A stretch of DNA of 64,000 nt. It comes from Natronomonas salsuginis. GTDB taxonomy: Archaea; Halobacteriota; Halobacteria; Halobacteriales; Haloarculaceae. The position numbers were made by a program, and so were the translations under genes. Below the pieces are notes generated by a model. It made no database searches. It saw only the letters and a list, made by a program, of their open reading frames with translations, and was not told the origin of the DNA. Numbering within the stretch: position 1 is the stretch's first letter; each line of letters opens with the position of its first letter. Where the stretch lies: contig NZ_QKNX01000001.1 in assembly GCF_005239135.1 (NCBI RefSeq), forward strand, positions 620,001 to 684,000, read 5' to 3'. Of the stretch, positions 7,887 to 16,768 are shown piece after piece.

Positions 7887-8099
7887 ATGCCGAAGGTCAA
7901 ACTCATCGTTCCGGAGCATCTCGAGATGCAGATCGCACAACTCGTCGAAGACGGCGAGTTCGTCAATCGCGAGGAAGCGATCGAGGAACTGCTATCGACG
8001 GGACTCCGAGCGTACAAGACGAGCGGCCCGATCGACGACGACGAACCGGGGTTCGAGGAGGACGGGATGATGGGACACGACGACGAGTACGTCTTCTAG
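7887..8099 (+). CDS. Small ribbon-helix-helix (CopG-like) protein
   Basis: The 70-residue protein begins with a strand and two helices typical of CopG/MetJ-type DNA-binding proteins (KLIVPEHLEMQIAQLVEDG, then FVNREEAIEELLSTGLRAY). An acidic tail ending DDEYVF follows. It resembles a small haloarchaeal family I remember as DUF7120. As a ribbon-helix-helix dimer it could be a local regulator, possibly of the divergent sulfite-oxidase-like gene, but no toxin gene accompanies it. The start is supported by a TATA-like box at 7853-7859. Confidence 0.75.
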   Translation: MPKVKLIVPEHLEMQIAQLVEDGEFVNREEAIEELLSTGLRAYKTSGPIDDDEPGFEEDGMMGHDDEYVF

Positions 8100-8203
8100 A
8101 GTGCGTTACGGCCACTCCGCTCGACAGCCGCCGCGCTACGAAATTTTTGACCAGCTGAAGAGAGCTGAAAACGCCACAAACCGCGCGCCCAAGCAGAGGT
8201 GTC

Positions 8204-8256
8204 CGCCCGTGGCGATCGGGCGCTAGCGTCGATAGCACACGCCTAGCGGCGCGTGC
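8204..8256. other. Two consecutive hairpins in an intergenic region
   Basis: The first hairpin (8204-8222) has perfect arms cgcccg/cgggcg and a seven-base loop. The second (8235-8256) pairs gcacacgcc with ggcgcgtgc around tagc, with one mismatch. They lie between the ribbon-helix-helix gene and the UPF0058 promoter. They may be a transcript end or a small structured RNA. Confidence 0.4.
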
Positions 8257-8305
8257 GCCTCAGTCTCGCACAAGGGTTAAACAGTCGGTTGTAATACACA
8301 CAAAC

Positions 8306-8584
8306 ATGCACAAAGACGAGCTTCTGGAGCTACACGCGAAGATGGTATCGATCATGGAGCACTTCCGCGGCATGGACGAGATCGACGGATCGGTCTTCGA
8401 CGTCTACGACGAACTCGACGTGACGCCGGACGACGTCCACAAATCGAAGAGCGAGCACAAACACGCGGTGTTCGTCCTCGGAAACGCCCTCGCAGAGGTG
8501 ATGGCCGACGACGAGTTCTCCGACGCCGGTCGGATCGGAAAGCGGATGGAGGAACTCGCCGAGGACACCGAATCCAAGCTGTAG
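8306..8584 (+). CDS. UPF0058 family protein
   Basis: The 92-residue acidic helical protein matches the archaeal UPF0058 family, whose hallmark is the N-terminal MHKDELLELHAKMV and a central KSKSEHKHAVFVLGNAL with clustered His/Lys. The biochemical role of the family is not established. A TATA-like ttaaac at 8278-8283 places the ATG about 25 bases downstream, so the message is probably leaderless and monocistronic. It ends 59 bases before menF on the same strand. Confidence 0.85.
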   Translation: MHKDELLELHAKMVSIMEHFRGMDEIDGSVFDVYDELDVTPDDVHKSKSEHKHAVFVLGNALAEVMADDEFSDAGRIGKRMEELAEDTESKL

Positions 8585-8643
8585 CTCAGCCCCCGCGACC
8601 GGCGAACACGCAACCTAAGACGGTGGAGATACAACTGGAAATA

Positions 8644-9981
8644 ATGGAACCGTTGGGTAGCGAGGAGACGGCTCCACTCGACAGGGAGCTCACGAGTCGG
8701 ACGATCCGTCTAACGGCTGCGCCAGATCAACGCGTCGCGCTGGCGACCGCGGAGACACCGCGGACGTTCTGGGCGGCTCCCGGCGAGGCGACCGTCGTCG
8801 GGAGCGGATCGGCGACGACGATCCGCGCCGACGGCCGCGATCGGTTCCAGGCGGTGCAGGACGCCGCCCGGGAACTGTTTTCCGCCGGCGACGTCCACGC
8901 CGGAGCGCTCGCGGCCCGTCCTCGACTGTTCGGTGGCTTTTCGTTTCACGACGAGCACGCGAGCGCGGGGCCCTGGGGAGGGTACCCGAGAGCGAAGTTC
9001 GACCTCCCCCGAACGCAGCTCACGTACACCGACGACGGGACGTGGCTGACCGTGAACGCGGTCGACACGGATGCCGAACGCGTCGAGCGTCGTCTCGACG
9101 CCGAGGTAGAGCGCCTGCGTTCGATCTCCTCCCCGGACGCTGGCGGGGGGCCGCCGGGGATCGTCGACCGGACTCGAACCACTTCGGAGGCCAACTGGCG
9201 CAGGAGCGTCACCGCTGCGACCGACCGGATCGCCGCCGGTGAACTGCGGAAAGTCGTTCTAGCGCAGGCGCTTCGGGTCACCTTGGCCCGACCGCTCTTG
9301 CTTTCGGACACGCTCTCTCGACTCGGAGAGCGATATCCGGACTGTTATCGGTTTTTGATCGAACCGGACGACGGAGCCGGTGGATTCTTCGGAGCGACCC
9401 CGGAGCGGCTGGTCGGTCGTCACGGCCGAACCGTCGAGACGGGCGCGCTGGCGGGGACGACCGGACGGGGCGAAACGCCCGAGGAGGACGAGTGGCTGGC
9501 GGCCGAACTGCTGGCGGACGAGAAGAACGTCCACGAACACGAACTCGTCGCCGACGCAGTTCGGACCCAACTCGAACCGTACGCAGCCTCGATACGCGCC
9601 GGCGAGCGAGCGATCCGGCGGCTGGCGACCGTCCAACACATCGAGACGCCGATTACCGCCGAACTCGCCGACGACGTACACGTCCTGGAGCTCGTCGAAG
9701 CGCTGCATCCAACGCCGGCCGTCGGCGGGCTCCCCCCGAAGGAGGCGCTCCGGACGATCCGCGACACCGAGCCGTTCGAGCGCGGCTGGTATGCGGCACC
9801 AGTCGGGTGGTTCGACGCGGCGGGATACGGCTCGTTCGCGGTCGCGATCCGTTCGGCGGTCGCTCGCGACGACACCGCGACGCTCTTTGCCGGCGTCGGC
9901 ATCGTCGCCGACTCCGACCCCGACCGCGAGTGGGACGAGGTACAGCTCAAATACCGCCCCATTTTGGACGCACTGGAGTGA
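8644..9981 (+). CDS. menF: Isochorismate synthase MenF
   Basis: The 445-residue protein belongs to the chorismate-utilising enzyme family and converts chorismate to isochorismate, the first step of menaquinone synthesis. Family signatures are present: GGFFGATPERLVGRHG, the ETGALAGTTGRG loop, the conserved ELVADAV helix, HPTPAVGG, and the C-terminal GVGIVADSDPDREWDE with the metal-binding acidic residues. I chose ATG 8644; an upstream in-frame GTG at 8623 would add seven residues. The stop codon is four bases before the GTG of menD, so the two are co-translated. The genomic context confirms menF rather than anthranilate or salicylate synthase. Confidence 0.95.
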   Translation: MEPLGSEETAPLDRELTSRTIRLTAAPDQRVALATAETPRTFWAAPGEATVVGSGSATTIRADGRDRFQAVQDAARELFSAGDVHAGALAARPRLFGGFSFHDEHASAGPWGGYPRAKFDLPRTQLTYTDDGTWLTVNAVDTDAERVERRLDAEVERLRSISSPDAGGGPPGIVDRTRTTSEANWRRSVTAATDRIAAGELRKVVLAQALRVTLARPLLLSDTLSRLGERYPDCYRFLIEPDDGAGGFFGATPERLVGRHGRTVETGALAGTTGRGETPEEDEWLAAELLADEKNVHEHELVADAVRTQLEPYAASIRAGERAIRRLATVQHIETPITAELADDVHVLELVEALHPTPAVGGLPPKEALRTIRDTEPFERGWYAAPVGWFDAAGYGSFAVAIRSAVARDDTATLFAGVGIVADSDPDREWDEVQLKYRPILDALE

Positions 9982-9985
9982 TTCG

Positions 9986-11746
9986 GTGGTCGGGGAACTC
10001 AACGCGCTGTGGGGCCGACTCATCGCCGACGAACTCGCCGAGGCGGGCGTCGAGACCGCCGTCTTGGCTCCGGGATCGCGTTCGACGCCCCTGACGATCG
10101 CCTTCGCGGAGCATCCCGCGATAGAGACGGCGTCGCACCTCGACGAGCGGTCGGCCGCCTTCTTCGCGCTCGGCTACGCGAAGCGAACCGGAGCCCCGGC
10201 ACCGCTGGTCTGCACCTCCGGGACGGCGCTCGCGAACTTCCATCCCGCGGTCGTCGAAGCCGATTCGGCGCGGGTGCCGATGGTGCTGCTCACCGCGGAT
10301 CGGCCGCCGGAACTCTCCGACAGCGGCGCGAATCAGACGATCGATCAGGAAAAGTTCTACGGCGACTCTGTTCGAGCCTACAGAACGCTCCCGGAGCCCG
10401 AAGCGGCCGACAGGAAGCTCCGATCCCTTCGGACAACGGTCGCGCGCGCGGTCGGCACCGCGACCGGTGTGATGCCCGGCCCGGTACATCTCAATGTGCC
10501 GCTTCGAAAGCCGTTGGAGCCGAACGCGACCGCCGAATCGGTGCCGAAGGGCGTTCCCGACGGCGCGCTCCCGGAGGAGTTCGAGGGGAGCGATCGGGCG
10601 AGCCTCGCAGACCGTGACGGCCCGTTCGTCGCAACCGTTCGCGGGCGGGCGGGGCTCTCGGACGCTGACTGCCGGCGGATCGCCGACGCCGTCGAGCGGG
10701 CCGAACGCGGGCTCATCGTCTGTGGACCGGCCGACGACGGGGGACTGACGCGGGCGGCCCTCGACTCGCTCGCATGCTCGACCGGCTTTGCCGTCCTCGC
10801 CGATCCGCTCTCGGGACACCGCTTTGGAGCGCACGACGCGGGCGTGACGATCTGCGGGGGCTACGACGGCTATCTCTCGGCCATCGAGACGATCCCAGAC
10901 GTCGTCATCCGGTTCGGAGCGTCGCCCACGTCGAAGCCGCTCCGACGCTACCTCCGTGACTCGGGAGCCAGACAGTTCGTCGTCGACCCGGCCGGCGGGT
11001 GGCGCGAGGCGACGTTCACCGCGACCGACCTCGTCGTCGCCGACGAGACGCGGTTCGCGGTCGATCTGGCCGACGCCGTCGACCGCGAGCGGGGAGCGTA
11101 CGCGAACGCGCTCGCAGCGGCAGAGGACGATTACTGGTCGTTCGTGGCGGGGTCAGAACCGCCGGAAGGGGCGATCCTCGCCGACGCTGTCGCCCTCGCG
11201 CCCGATCCGACGACCCTCTTCGTTTCGAACTCGATGCCGGTTAGAGACCTCGATCGGTTCGGCCGCCCCCGGGACGCCGACGTGACCGCGCTCGGAAACC
11301 GCGGGGCCTCGGGGATCGACGGGATCACGTCGAGCGCGCTCGGCGCGGGCTACGGGACGGACGATTCGCTGGTGCTCGTCACGGGCGATCTCGCCTACTA
11401 CCACGACATGAACGGGTTGCTCGCCGTCTCGCGGGCGGGCGTCGACGCGACGATCGTCTGCGTCAACAACGACGGTGGCGGCATCTTCCACCTCCTGCCG
11501 ATCGAGGAACACGAAACGTTCGAGGAGTGGTTCCGGACGCCGCATGGCCTCGAGTTCGAGCACTCGGCCGCGCTGTACGATCTGGCGTTCGCCCGTACCG
11601 ACGATCGGGGTGAGTTCCGCGAGCGGTACGCCGACTCGGTCGAGCGCGACGGAACCCAACTGATCGAAGTCCGAACCGACAGCGGGCGAAACCACGAGGA
11701 ACGACGACGGCTCGAACGGGCCGTCGTCGATTACCTCTCGGGATGA
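9986..11746 (+). CDS. menD: 2-succinyl-5-enolpyruvyl-6-hydroxy-3-cyclohexene-1-carboxylate synthase MenD
   Basis: The 586-residue thiamine-diphosphate enzyme condenses isochorismate with 2-oxoglutarate. Visible signatures are the N-terminal APGSRSTPLTIAF, the catalytic-Glu region HLDERSAAFFALGYAKRTG, CTSGTALANFHPAVVEA, and the ThDP/Mg segment GDLAYYHDMNGLL...NNDGGGIFHLLP. The same frame stays open upstream through menF. I chose GTG 9986 because GGAG at 9975-9978 lies seven bases before it and the protein then begins a few residues before the family's first helix. It directly follows menF. Confidence 0.95.
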   Translation: MVGELNALWGRLIADELAEAGVETAVLAPGSRSTPLTIAFAEHPAIETASHLDERSAAFFALGYAKRTGAPAPLVCTSGTALANFHPAVVEADSARVPMVLLTADRPPELSDSGANQTIDQEKFYGDSVRAYRTLPEPEAADRKLRSLRTTVARAVGTATGVMPGPVHLNVPLRKPLEPNATAESVPKGVPDGALPEEFEGSDRASLADRDGPFVATVRGRAGLSDADCRRIADAVERAERGLIVCGPADDGGLTRAALDSLACSTGFAVLADPLSGHRFGAHDAGVTICGGYDGYLSAIETIPDVVIRFGASPTSKPLRRYLRDSGARQFVVDPAGGWREATFTATDLVVADETRFAVDLADAVDRERGAYANALAAAEDDYWSFVAGSEPPEGAILADAVALAPDPTTLFVSNSMPVRDLDRFGRPRDADVTALGNRGASGIDGITSSALGAGYGTDDSLVLVTGDLAYYHDMNGLLAVSRAGVDATIVCVNNDGGGIFHLLPIEEHETFEEWFRTPHGLEFEHSAALYDLAFARTDDRGEFRERYADSVERDGTQLIEVRTDSGRNHEERRRLERAVVDYLSG

Positions 11747-11833
11747 CGGCCTCTCGGCTCAGGCAGCGAGATCGAATCGACTCGGCACGAACCGCGTGAG
11801 CGATTGAGGAGATGGCTGCCACCGTCGGGGCGA

Positions 11834-12643
11834 TCAATCGTCGTCCTCGAGCATCGTCAGCGTCGATCGGTTGGTCTCCGTGATCTCGCGGAATCGAGGG
11901 CTCGTCGCGATCGCGCCGGTCCGACGCTTAACGTCGACGAGCGCGGTTGCCAGCTCGATAGGCGTCGAGATCGGATCGACCGTTGAATCGGGATGATCCT
12001 CCCACTCGACTGGCACTTCCGCGATTTCGTACCCGAGCGCGCCGGCCACCGAGATGAACTCGAGGTCCCAGGCGAACCCCGGTTCGTAGCAGTGCGGACC
12101 GATCTTCTCCCACGCCTCCCGCCGGACGGCCTTCGCGCCGCACTGGTAATCCCGACACTCCGTCGGGAGCATCTTTCGCGCCACGAAGGCGAAGGTGTCG
12201 CCGAGGAACCGTCTGGCGATCGTCTGGTGGGCTACGATATTCGAGGTCGGGTGTCGACGCGAGCCGATACTCACGTCAGCGGTCCCGTCGATCGTTTGCT
12301 GGAGGACGTGTCGTAGCGACGAGGCAGGGACGGATCCGTCGGCGTCGGCGAACATGAAGATATCCGTCTCCAGCGCGTCGAATCCCTCCGTGATGGCTCC
12401 CCCTTTTCCCCGCCGCTCGTTCGAGACGTTCACGACGTCGACGGCGTCCTCGAGGCGATCGACGTGCGTCCGCCGCGGGGCGTCGATCTCGATGCGAACG
12501 ATCTCCGGGTCGAGCACTTCCTCGATGTCGTGGATAAACTGTTCGAGCCGCAGCATATCCGGATCGTAGGCCGGGATGGTGATACCGATCGATGGATTCG
12601 CTCTGCCCGTTGGATCTGCGGTCGGCGTCGAACGGTCGGTCAT
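11834..12643 (-). CDS. Family 2 glycosyltransferase
   Basis: The 269-residue protein is a GT-A fold glycosyltransferase similar to dolichyl-phosphate hexose synthases. It has the N-terminal ITIPAYDP, the DxD-type metal motif (MFADADGSVP, about residue 98), and a later catalytic-loop region with YQCGAKAVRREAWEKIG. There are no membrane segments, so it acts at the cytoplasmic face, probably making a lipid-linked sugar. Its ATG overlaps the stop codon of the membrane glycosyltransferase gene by four bases (12640-12643). The pair is likely a two-enzyme module for protein or lipid glycosylation. Donor and acceptor cannot be read from sequence. Confidence 0.88.
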   Translation of the reverse strand: MTDRSTPTADPTGRANPSIGITIPAYDPDMLRLEQFIHDIEEVLDPEIVRIEIDAPRRTHVDRLEDAVDVVNVSNERRGKGGAITEGFDALETDIFMFADADGSVPASSLRHVLQQTIDGTADVSIGSRRHPTSNIVAHQTIARRFLGDTFAFVARKMLPTECRDYQCGAKAVRREAWEKIGPHCYEPGFAWDLEFISVAGALGYEIAEVPVEWEDHPDSTVDPISTPIELATALVDVKRRTGAIATSPRFREITETNRSTLTMLEDDD

Positions 12644-14280
12644 CGCCGAGGCTGCCCTCCCTCACCCTTGACTCGCTCGAAAATCACGTACCCTCCCCGC
12701 GTATCGACGGGCTCGTAGTTACGATTGAGGTAGTCGGTCATTATCGACTTGTGGTCGGACCAGTACCGATCGCTAACGACGTTCCCGTCCGTGACGTGGA
12801 ACTCGCGAACCGCTACGTACCGAACGTCGTTTCGCTGGAGATCCGATATCTTGTCGTTGGCGATCCGGTCGCTGTATATGGTTCCGAGGTAGGTGGTCCG
12901 GGGCTCGGTGTCGGTGTGGACGTACAGGCTCGCTTCGACGTTAAACGCGTACACGGGTCCATCGATCCCGTCAAGGGCGTTTTCCGCCGCCGTTCGCTCC
13001 TCCGCGATGTCGTCCTCCAAGACGTTCGACGCGTAGTAGACGGTCCCGGCACCGGCGACCGACGTCGTCGAGAACACGACCACGATCAACAGCCCTGCGA
13101 GAAGCGCGGATCGATCCGGCAACCCGGCGCGCACATCCCGGAACTGGTCTCGATTCCGCACCGCCGCACGGTATATCTCGGTCGACGCGATGGCGGTGAG
13201 AAGCGCCAGCGCGGGAAAGGCGAACAGGAGTTTGTGATCGCCGGAGAACGCCCTCGCGCCGGGAATGCTCATCACGACGGCCCAGAGGGCGACGAACAGC
13301 TGTCGGTCGTCGACCGCGACGCCGCGAACCACCGCCGCGCCGACCAGAAGCACCATTCCGCCGGCGAGTAGCCAGACGGGAAGCAGCGTCGCAAAGGCGA
13401 GGATGTGTCCCCACAGATCGAACGGTGTGCTGTAGTTCGTCAACGGGACCACGAGCGCGTAGTAGAAGGTTTCGCGGAGGATACCCCAGGAGTAAAGCAC
13501 CGTCGCGACTGCCGCCATCGTCGCCAGGAATCCGGCGCCGATTGTGAGTATGCGTTCCGTCGTCTCCACGACGTGGTCGCGCGTGCGTGCCTCCGGAAAC
13601 CGCAATTTGAGGAGGTGATAGAGTAGAATCGTGGCGCCGAACAGGAAGACGGTCTGGTTGAACAGGACCCCGATACCCAGCGCGACGCCGGCACCGACCC
13701 TCGAGATCGCCGAGTCGCGGGTGAACGACACGGCGGCGACGAGCATTGCCAGGACGGCGTAGGGTTCGGTCATGAAGTAGAATCCGTCGAAGTGAGGGAG
13801 ATACGACATGACGACGAAAAGTACGCCAGCCACTTGCGCCTCCAGCCGACCGCGGAACTGCTGTCCGAGACGGACCACCAGCAGTCCGGAACCAGCGATG
13901 ACGCCGTATGTGAATAAGCGAGCGGCGACGACGGGGGCGTCGAACAGGTGATACACCGCCGTGGCGACGAAGAATACGCCGGGCGGTTTGTGATCCGCGA
14001 TATCTGCGTACAGCGTCTCGCCGGACGCCAACTGGTTCCCGATGGTCAGAAAGATACCCTCGTCGAAGTGCAGCGGTTGATCGAGGTATATGAGCGGCAG
14101 TATAACGGCCGACGCGAAGAACGCGATCATGAACCAGAGGTCGCGTGGAATCGTTTCCTCCGACGTCGCCAACGACGAGAGCGAACGATGGTGTCTAACG
14201 TCGTTCGATGTGGTAACTGAAGTACCGTCCGATACGGTAGTCCCTCCTCCAACGCCCTGGTTACGTTCGGCTTTACGCAT
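12640..14280 (-). CDS. GT39/ArnT-like membrane glycosyltransferase
   Basis: The roughly 546-residue protein has a hydrophilic N-terminal tail, then about ten or more membrane segments and a soluble C-terminal domain. It carries the hallmark of the PMT/ArnT superfamily: an acidic pair in the first extracellular loop (HFDEGIFLTIGNQL) followed by ADIADHKPPGVFF. Such enzymes transfer a sugar from a polyprenyl-phosphate donor to lipid or protein outside the cell. I chose ATG 14280; a GTG at 14289 is an alternative. It is the first gene of a pair with the GT2 gene downstream. Its promoter must lie in the AT-rich region just upstream. Confidence 0.82.
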   Translation of the reverse strand: MRKAERNQGVGGGTTVSDGTSVTTSNDVRHHRSLSSLATSEETIPRDLWFMIAFFASAVILPLIYLDQPLHFDEGIFLTIGNQLASGETLYADIADHKPPGVFFVATAVYHLFDAPVVAARLFTYGVIAGSGLLVVRLGQQFRGRLEAQVAGVLFVVMSYLPHFDGFYFMTEPYAVLAMLVAAVSFTRDSAISRVGAGVALGIGVLFNQTVFLFGATILLYHLLKLRFPEARTRDHVVETTERILTIGAGFLATMAAVATVLYSWGILRETFYYALVVPLTNYSTPFDLWGHILAFATLLPVWLLAGGMVLLVGAAVVRGVAVDDRQLFVALWAVVMSIPGARAFSGDHKLLFAFPALALLTAIASTEIYRAAVRNRDQFRDVRAGLPDRSALLAGLLIVVVFSTTSVAGAGTVYYASNVLEDDIAEERTAAENALDGIDGPVYAFNVEASLYVHTDTEPRTTYLGTIYSDRIANDKISDLQRNDVRYVAVREFHVTDGNVVSDRYWSDHKSIMTDYLNRNYEPVDTRGGYVIFERVKGEGGQPRR

Positions 14281-14965
14281 TATCGCCACTCTGGTCTTTT
14301 GGACTATTAGTTAGAATCCGTCTAAGCGATGACGGGTTTTAATATATATTAAAAATTATAATAAGCATCTCAAAATTTGTATATACCGGCCATAATTGGC
14401 CAAAGAGGCGGCTGAAATGGCATATATCTCTCCCTCGAAATGAGGTAAATAATTTGATACGAAGAGTGGAAAGGCGGAGATTAACCTGAACAGGTACGGA
14501 CATCCATCGCCGTCGAACGGCGACCATAATCGCAGGTAACGAGATCCGACCCCGCTCGTACTCACGCTCGATCACCGGCGATTCGAACGACGCCGATTCG
14601 GGCCAGATCGATACGACCGTCCAGGCGTGAGACCACACTCGGAAGCCCGGAGATCACGAATCGGAGGAGGTGAATCGCACCTCTCGCGAAGAGTGACAAT
14701 CGGCAGGTGTATCTCGTGTCAAATTCGTATATATTCAAGTAAAAAGCAAATACATGAATACTTATTCTAGAGGTTTGCCTTTCGGTGATTCCGTCACTGA
14801 GACCAGCGGCGAGGGCGCCGAACGTGAGATATTAGGCCGCGAGAAGTGAGACGAACACGGACACGGTCCGCCGATAGTTCGGAGCACGTACGGACGCATT
14901 ATATATATCAAATAATTTATATACGTCTGACGCGCTTTTATGTAAGACCGTGGCTATGTGAGCGC
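14281..14965. other. AT-rich intergenic region with promoters, no gene supported
   Basis: About 685 bases between the divergent GT39 and HalOD1 genes. Parts are far richer in A and T than the surroundings, especially 14337-14400, 14725-14770 and 14895-14930. An open frame of 99 codons on the minus strand (14339-14638) has non-haloarchaeal composition and no recognisable product. TATA-like tracts at 14897-14926 sit 40-70 bases before the HalOD1 ATG. Confidence 0.6.
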
Positions 14966-15229
14966 ATGGCGACAAAGAGGATGGGGACATCGGAGCGAAT
15001 CGTTCGGACGGTGGCGACGGAGGCCGACAGCGATCCGGTGGAACTCCCACCGCTGTACGACGCCATCGATCCGGACGCGCTGGACGCGCTCGTCGACCGG
15101 ATGTCGAACGGTACAGTCTCGTTCGCCTACGCAGGGTACGAGGTGACCGTCAGAAGCGATGAGTCGATCGATCTCGACGAGCGTTCGATGGACGGTTCGG
15201 CGTCCGAAGTGGCCGTGAGCGGCGACTGA
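14966..15229 (+). CDS. HalOD1 output domain protein
   Basis: The 87-residue protein is essentially a single halobacterial output domain 1 (HalOD1). It contains the pattern IVRTVATEADSDPVELPPLYDAIDPDALDAL followed at a distance by VSFAYAGYEVTV, described here by its parts: VELPPLYDAIDPDALDAL and FAYAGYEVTV. The domain is common in haloarchaea as the output module of signalling proteins, and its activity is unknown. ATG 14966 is preferred; ATG 14981 would remove five residues. It is a stand-alone gene, divergent from the glycosyltransferase pair and facing the broken DoxX gene. Confidence 0.82.
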   Translation: MATKRMGTSERIVRTVATEADSDPVELPPLYDAIDPDALDALVDRMSNGTVSFAYAGYEVTVRSDESIDLDERSMDGSASEVAVSGD

Positions 15230-15261
15230 TCCGCCACATCGGACGACACCGCCGCCGATCG

Positions 15262-15735
15262 CTACACCCGGCTGACCGAACGATCGTCGGATCGAACCGT
15301 CCCGCGGATCACGAGCGCGGCACCGATGATGACGAGGTTTTTGATGATCTACTGTCCCTCCATCGTGAGTCCGTAGGGAAACGTCGTGTAGACCACGTCC
15401 AGGAGGAAGGTCCCCGGTAGCTGAAAGAACAGCAACAACAGCCAGAGCCTGATCAGCGGGCGATACAGCAGACAGAGCCCGATGAGCACCTCCCACACGC
15501 CGAGGACCGGGACGAACACCTCGGGCGACACGACGTAGACGGTCGCCGCGACGAGTTCGTCGGCCGGCGAGAGCCGAACGACTTTGAGCGCCCCGAACCG
15601 GACGAAGACGATCCCGAGCGCGGCCCGCAACACCGGTACGCCCCACCGATCCATCCGGGCCGTGGCCATCGCGTCCGCCCGTTCGAACAGCCGTTGCCAC
15701 CGGTGGATCGCCTCGAAGACGCGGCCGAAACGCAT
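15262..15735 (-). pseudogene. DoxX-family membrane protein gene interrupted by an in-frame TAG
   Basis: Codons 1-128 encode a DoxX-like protein: a basic N-terminus, a first membrane helix in RAALGIVFVRFGALKV, and two or three more, ending ...FPYGLTMEGQ. A TAG follows at 15349-15351. After it the same frame continues IIKNLVIIGAALVIRGTVR and stops at 15262. This is exactly the last membrane segment expected for DoxX proteins, which usually read GQYxxKN at this point, so the TAG probably replaces a Tyr codon (TAT or TAC). The gene is either a very recent pseudogene, a truncated but working gene, or a case of readthrough. DoxX proteins are membrane subunits linked to redox or thiol stress; the exact role here is unknown. 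Confidence 0.8.
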
Positions 15736-15816
15736 GGTCGGGGTTGGTGGTCCGGACGGATGGGTTTTTACGCACCACCGAAAATACGCGACAGTCGTCT
15801 CGACCGAACGGTTCTC

Positions 15817-16719
15817 TCAGTAGTGCCACTCGAACTTGCGGAACTCCGGATCGCGATTTTCGTTGAACGCGTCGCGGCCCTCCTTGGCCTCGTCGGTCAT
15901 GTAGCCGAGTCGGGTCGCCTCCCCGGCGAACACCTGCTGGCCGACGAGGCCGTCCGAATCCATGTTGAACGCGTACTTGAGCATGCGGATCGCCATCGGC
16001 GACTTCGAGCAGATCGTCTCGGCCCACTCGTGGGCCGTGGATTCGAGCTCCCCGTGGGGGACGGCTTCGTTCGCCATCCCCATCTCGACGGCCTCCTCGG
16101 CGGAGTAGGTCTTGCCGAGGAAGAACACCTCGCGGGCTTTCTTGTGGCCGACCTGCCGGGCGAGATACGCCGAGCCGAACCCGGCGTCGAAGGAGGCCAC
16201 GTCCGGATCGGTCTGGAGGAACTTCGCGTGTTCGGCGGAGGCGAGCGTCATGTCACAGACGACGTGCAACGAGTGGCCGCCGCCGACGGCCCATCCCGGC
16301 ACGACGGCGATGACGGGTTTCGGGATGTGACGGATGAGCCGCTGCACTTCGAGGATGTGGAGCCGCGGCGCGGACTGTTGTTCGGCCTCGGGAGTGTCTC
16401 CGTCATCCTCGTCTTCGTACTCGTAGCCCGCGTCCCCGCGGATGCGTTGGTCGCCGCCCGAGCAGAACGCCCAACCGCCGTCCTTCGAGGAAGGGCCGTT
16501 TCCGGTGAGCAGGACACAGCCGACGTCGGTCTGCCGCTTCGCGTGATCGAGAGCGGTGTAGAGTTCGTCGACGGTCTCCGGACGGAAGGCGTTGCGGACC
16601 TCGGGGCGGTCGAAGGCGATCCGGACCGCGCCGGTCTCCGTCGACCGGTGATACGTGAGGTCCTCGAACTCGTCAGTGATCGGTTCCCAGCGGGACGCGT
16701 CGAACAGTTTCGAGACCAT
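15817..16719 (-). CDS. menB: 1,4-dihydroxy-2-naphthoyl-CoA synthase MenB
   Basis: The 300-residue protein is a crotonase-fold enzyme that cyclises O-succinylbenzoyl-CoA (Dieckmann condensation) in menaquinone synthesis. MenB-specific signatures are CSGGDQRIRG, VVPGWAVGGGHSLHVVCD (oxyanion hole), TDPDVASFDAGFGSAYLARQ with the catalytic Asp, and the C-terminal EGRDAFNENRDPEFRKF. An acidic insert (EYEDEDDGDTPE) replaces a short loop. The frame is open far upstream; I chose ATG 16719 because conserved sequence begins there. It is on the opposite strand to menF/menD and menA/menC/menE and lies 49 bases downstream of a lipoprotein gene with which it may be transcribed. Confidence 0.95.
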   Translation of the reverse strand: MVSKLFDASRWEPITDEFEDLTYHRSTETGAVRIAFDRPEVRNAFRPETVDELYTALDHAKRQTDVGCVLLTGNGPSSKDGGWAFCSGGDQRIRGDAGYEYEDEDDGDTPEAEQQSAPRLHILEVQRLIRHIPKPVIAVVPGWAVGGGHSLHVVCDMTLASAEHAKFLQTDPDVASFDAGFGSAYLARQVGHKKAREVFFLGKTYSAEEAVEMGMANEAVPHGELESTAHEWAETICSKSPMAIRMLKYAFNMDSDGLVGQQVFAGEATRLGYMTDEAKEGRDAFNENRDPEFRKFEWHY

Positions 16720-16768
16720 TGTCGAGGATGCGGACCGGGGCGAGAAAAAGGTGTACCGTCGACGCCGC

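Noticed and set aside
9380-9985. Extended N-terminus for MenD through menF
   Set aside because: This section is the shifted frame of menF. Similarity to MenD starts at GTG 9986, preceded by GGAG.
14339-14638. 99-codon minus-strand frame in the AT-rich tract
   Set aside because: The composition is unlike haloarchaeal proteins, no start signal is convincing and no domain is recognised. It is described as intergenic instead.
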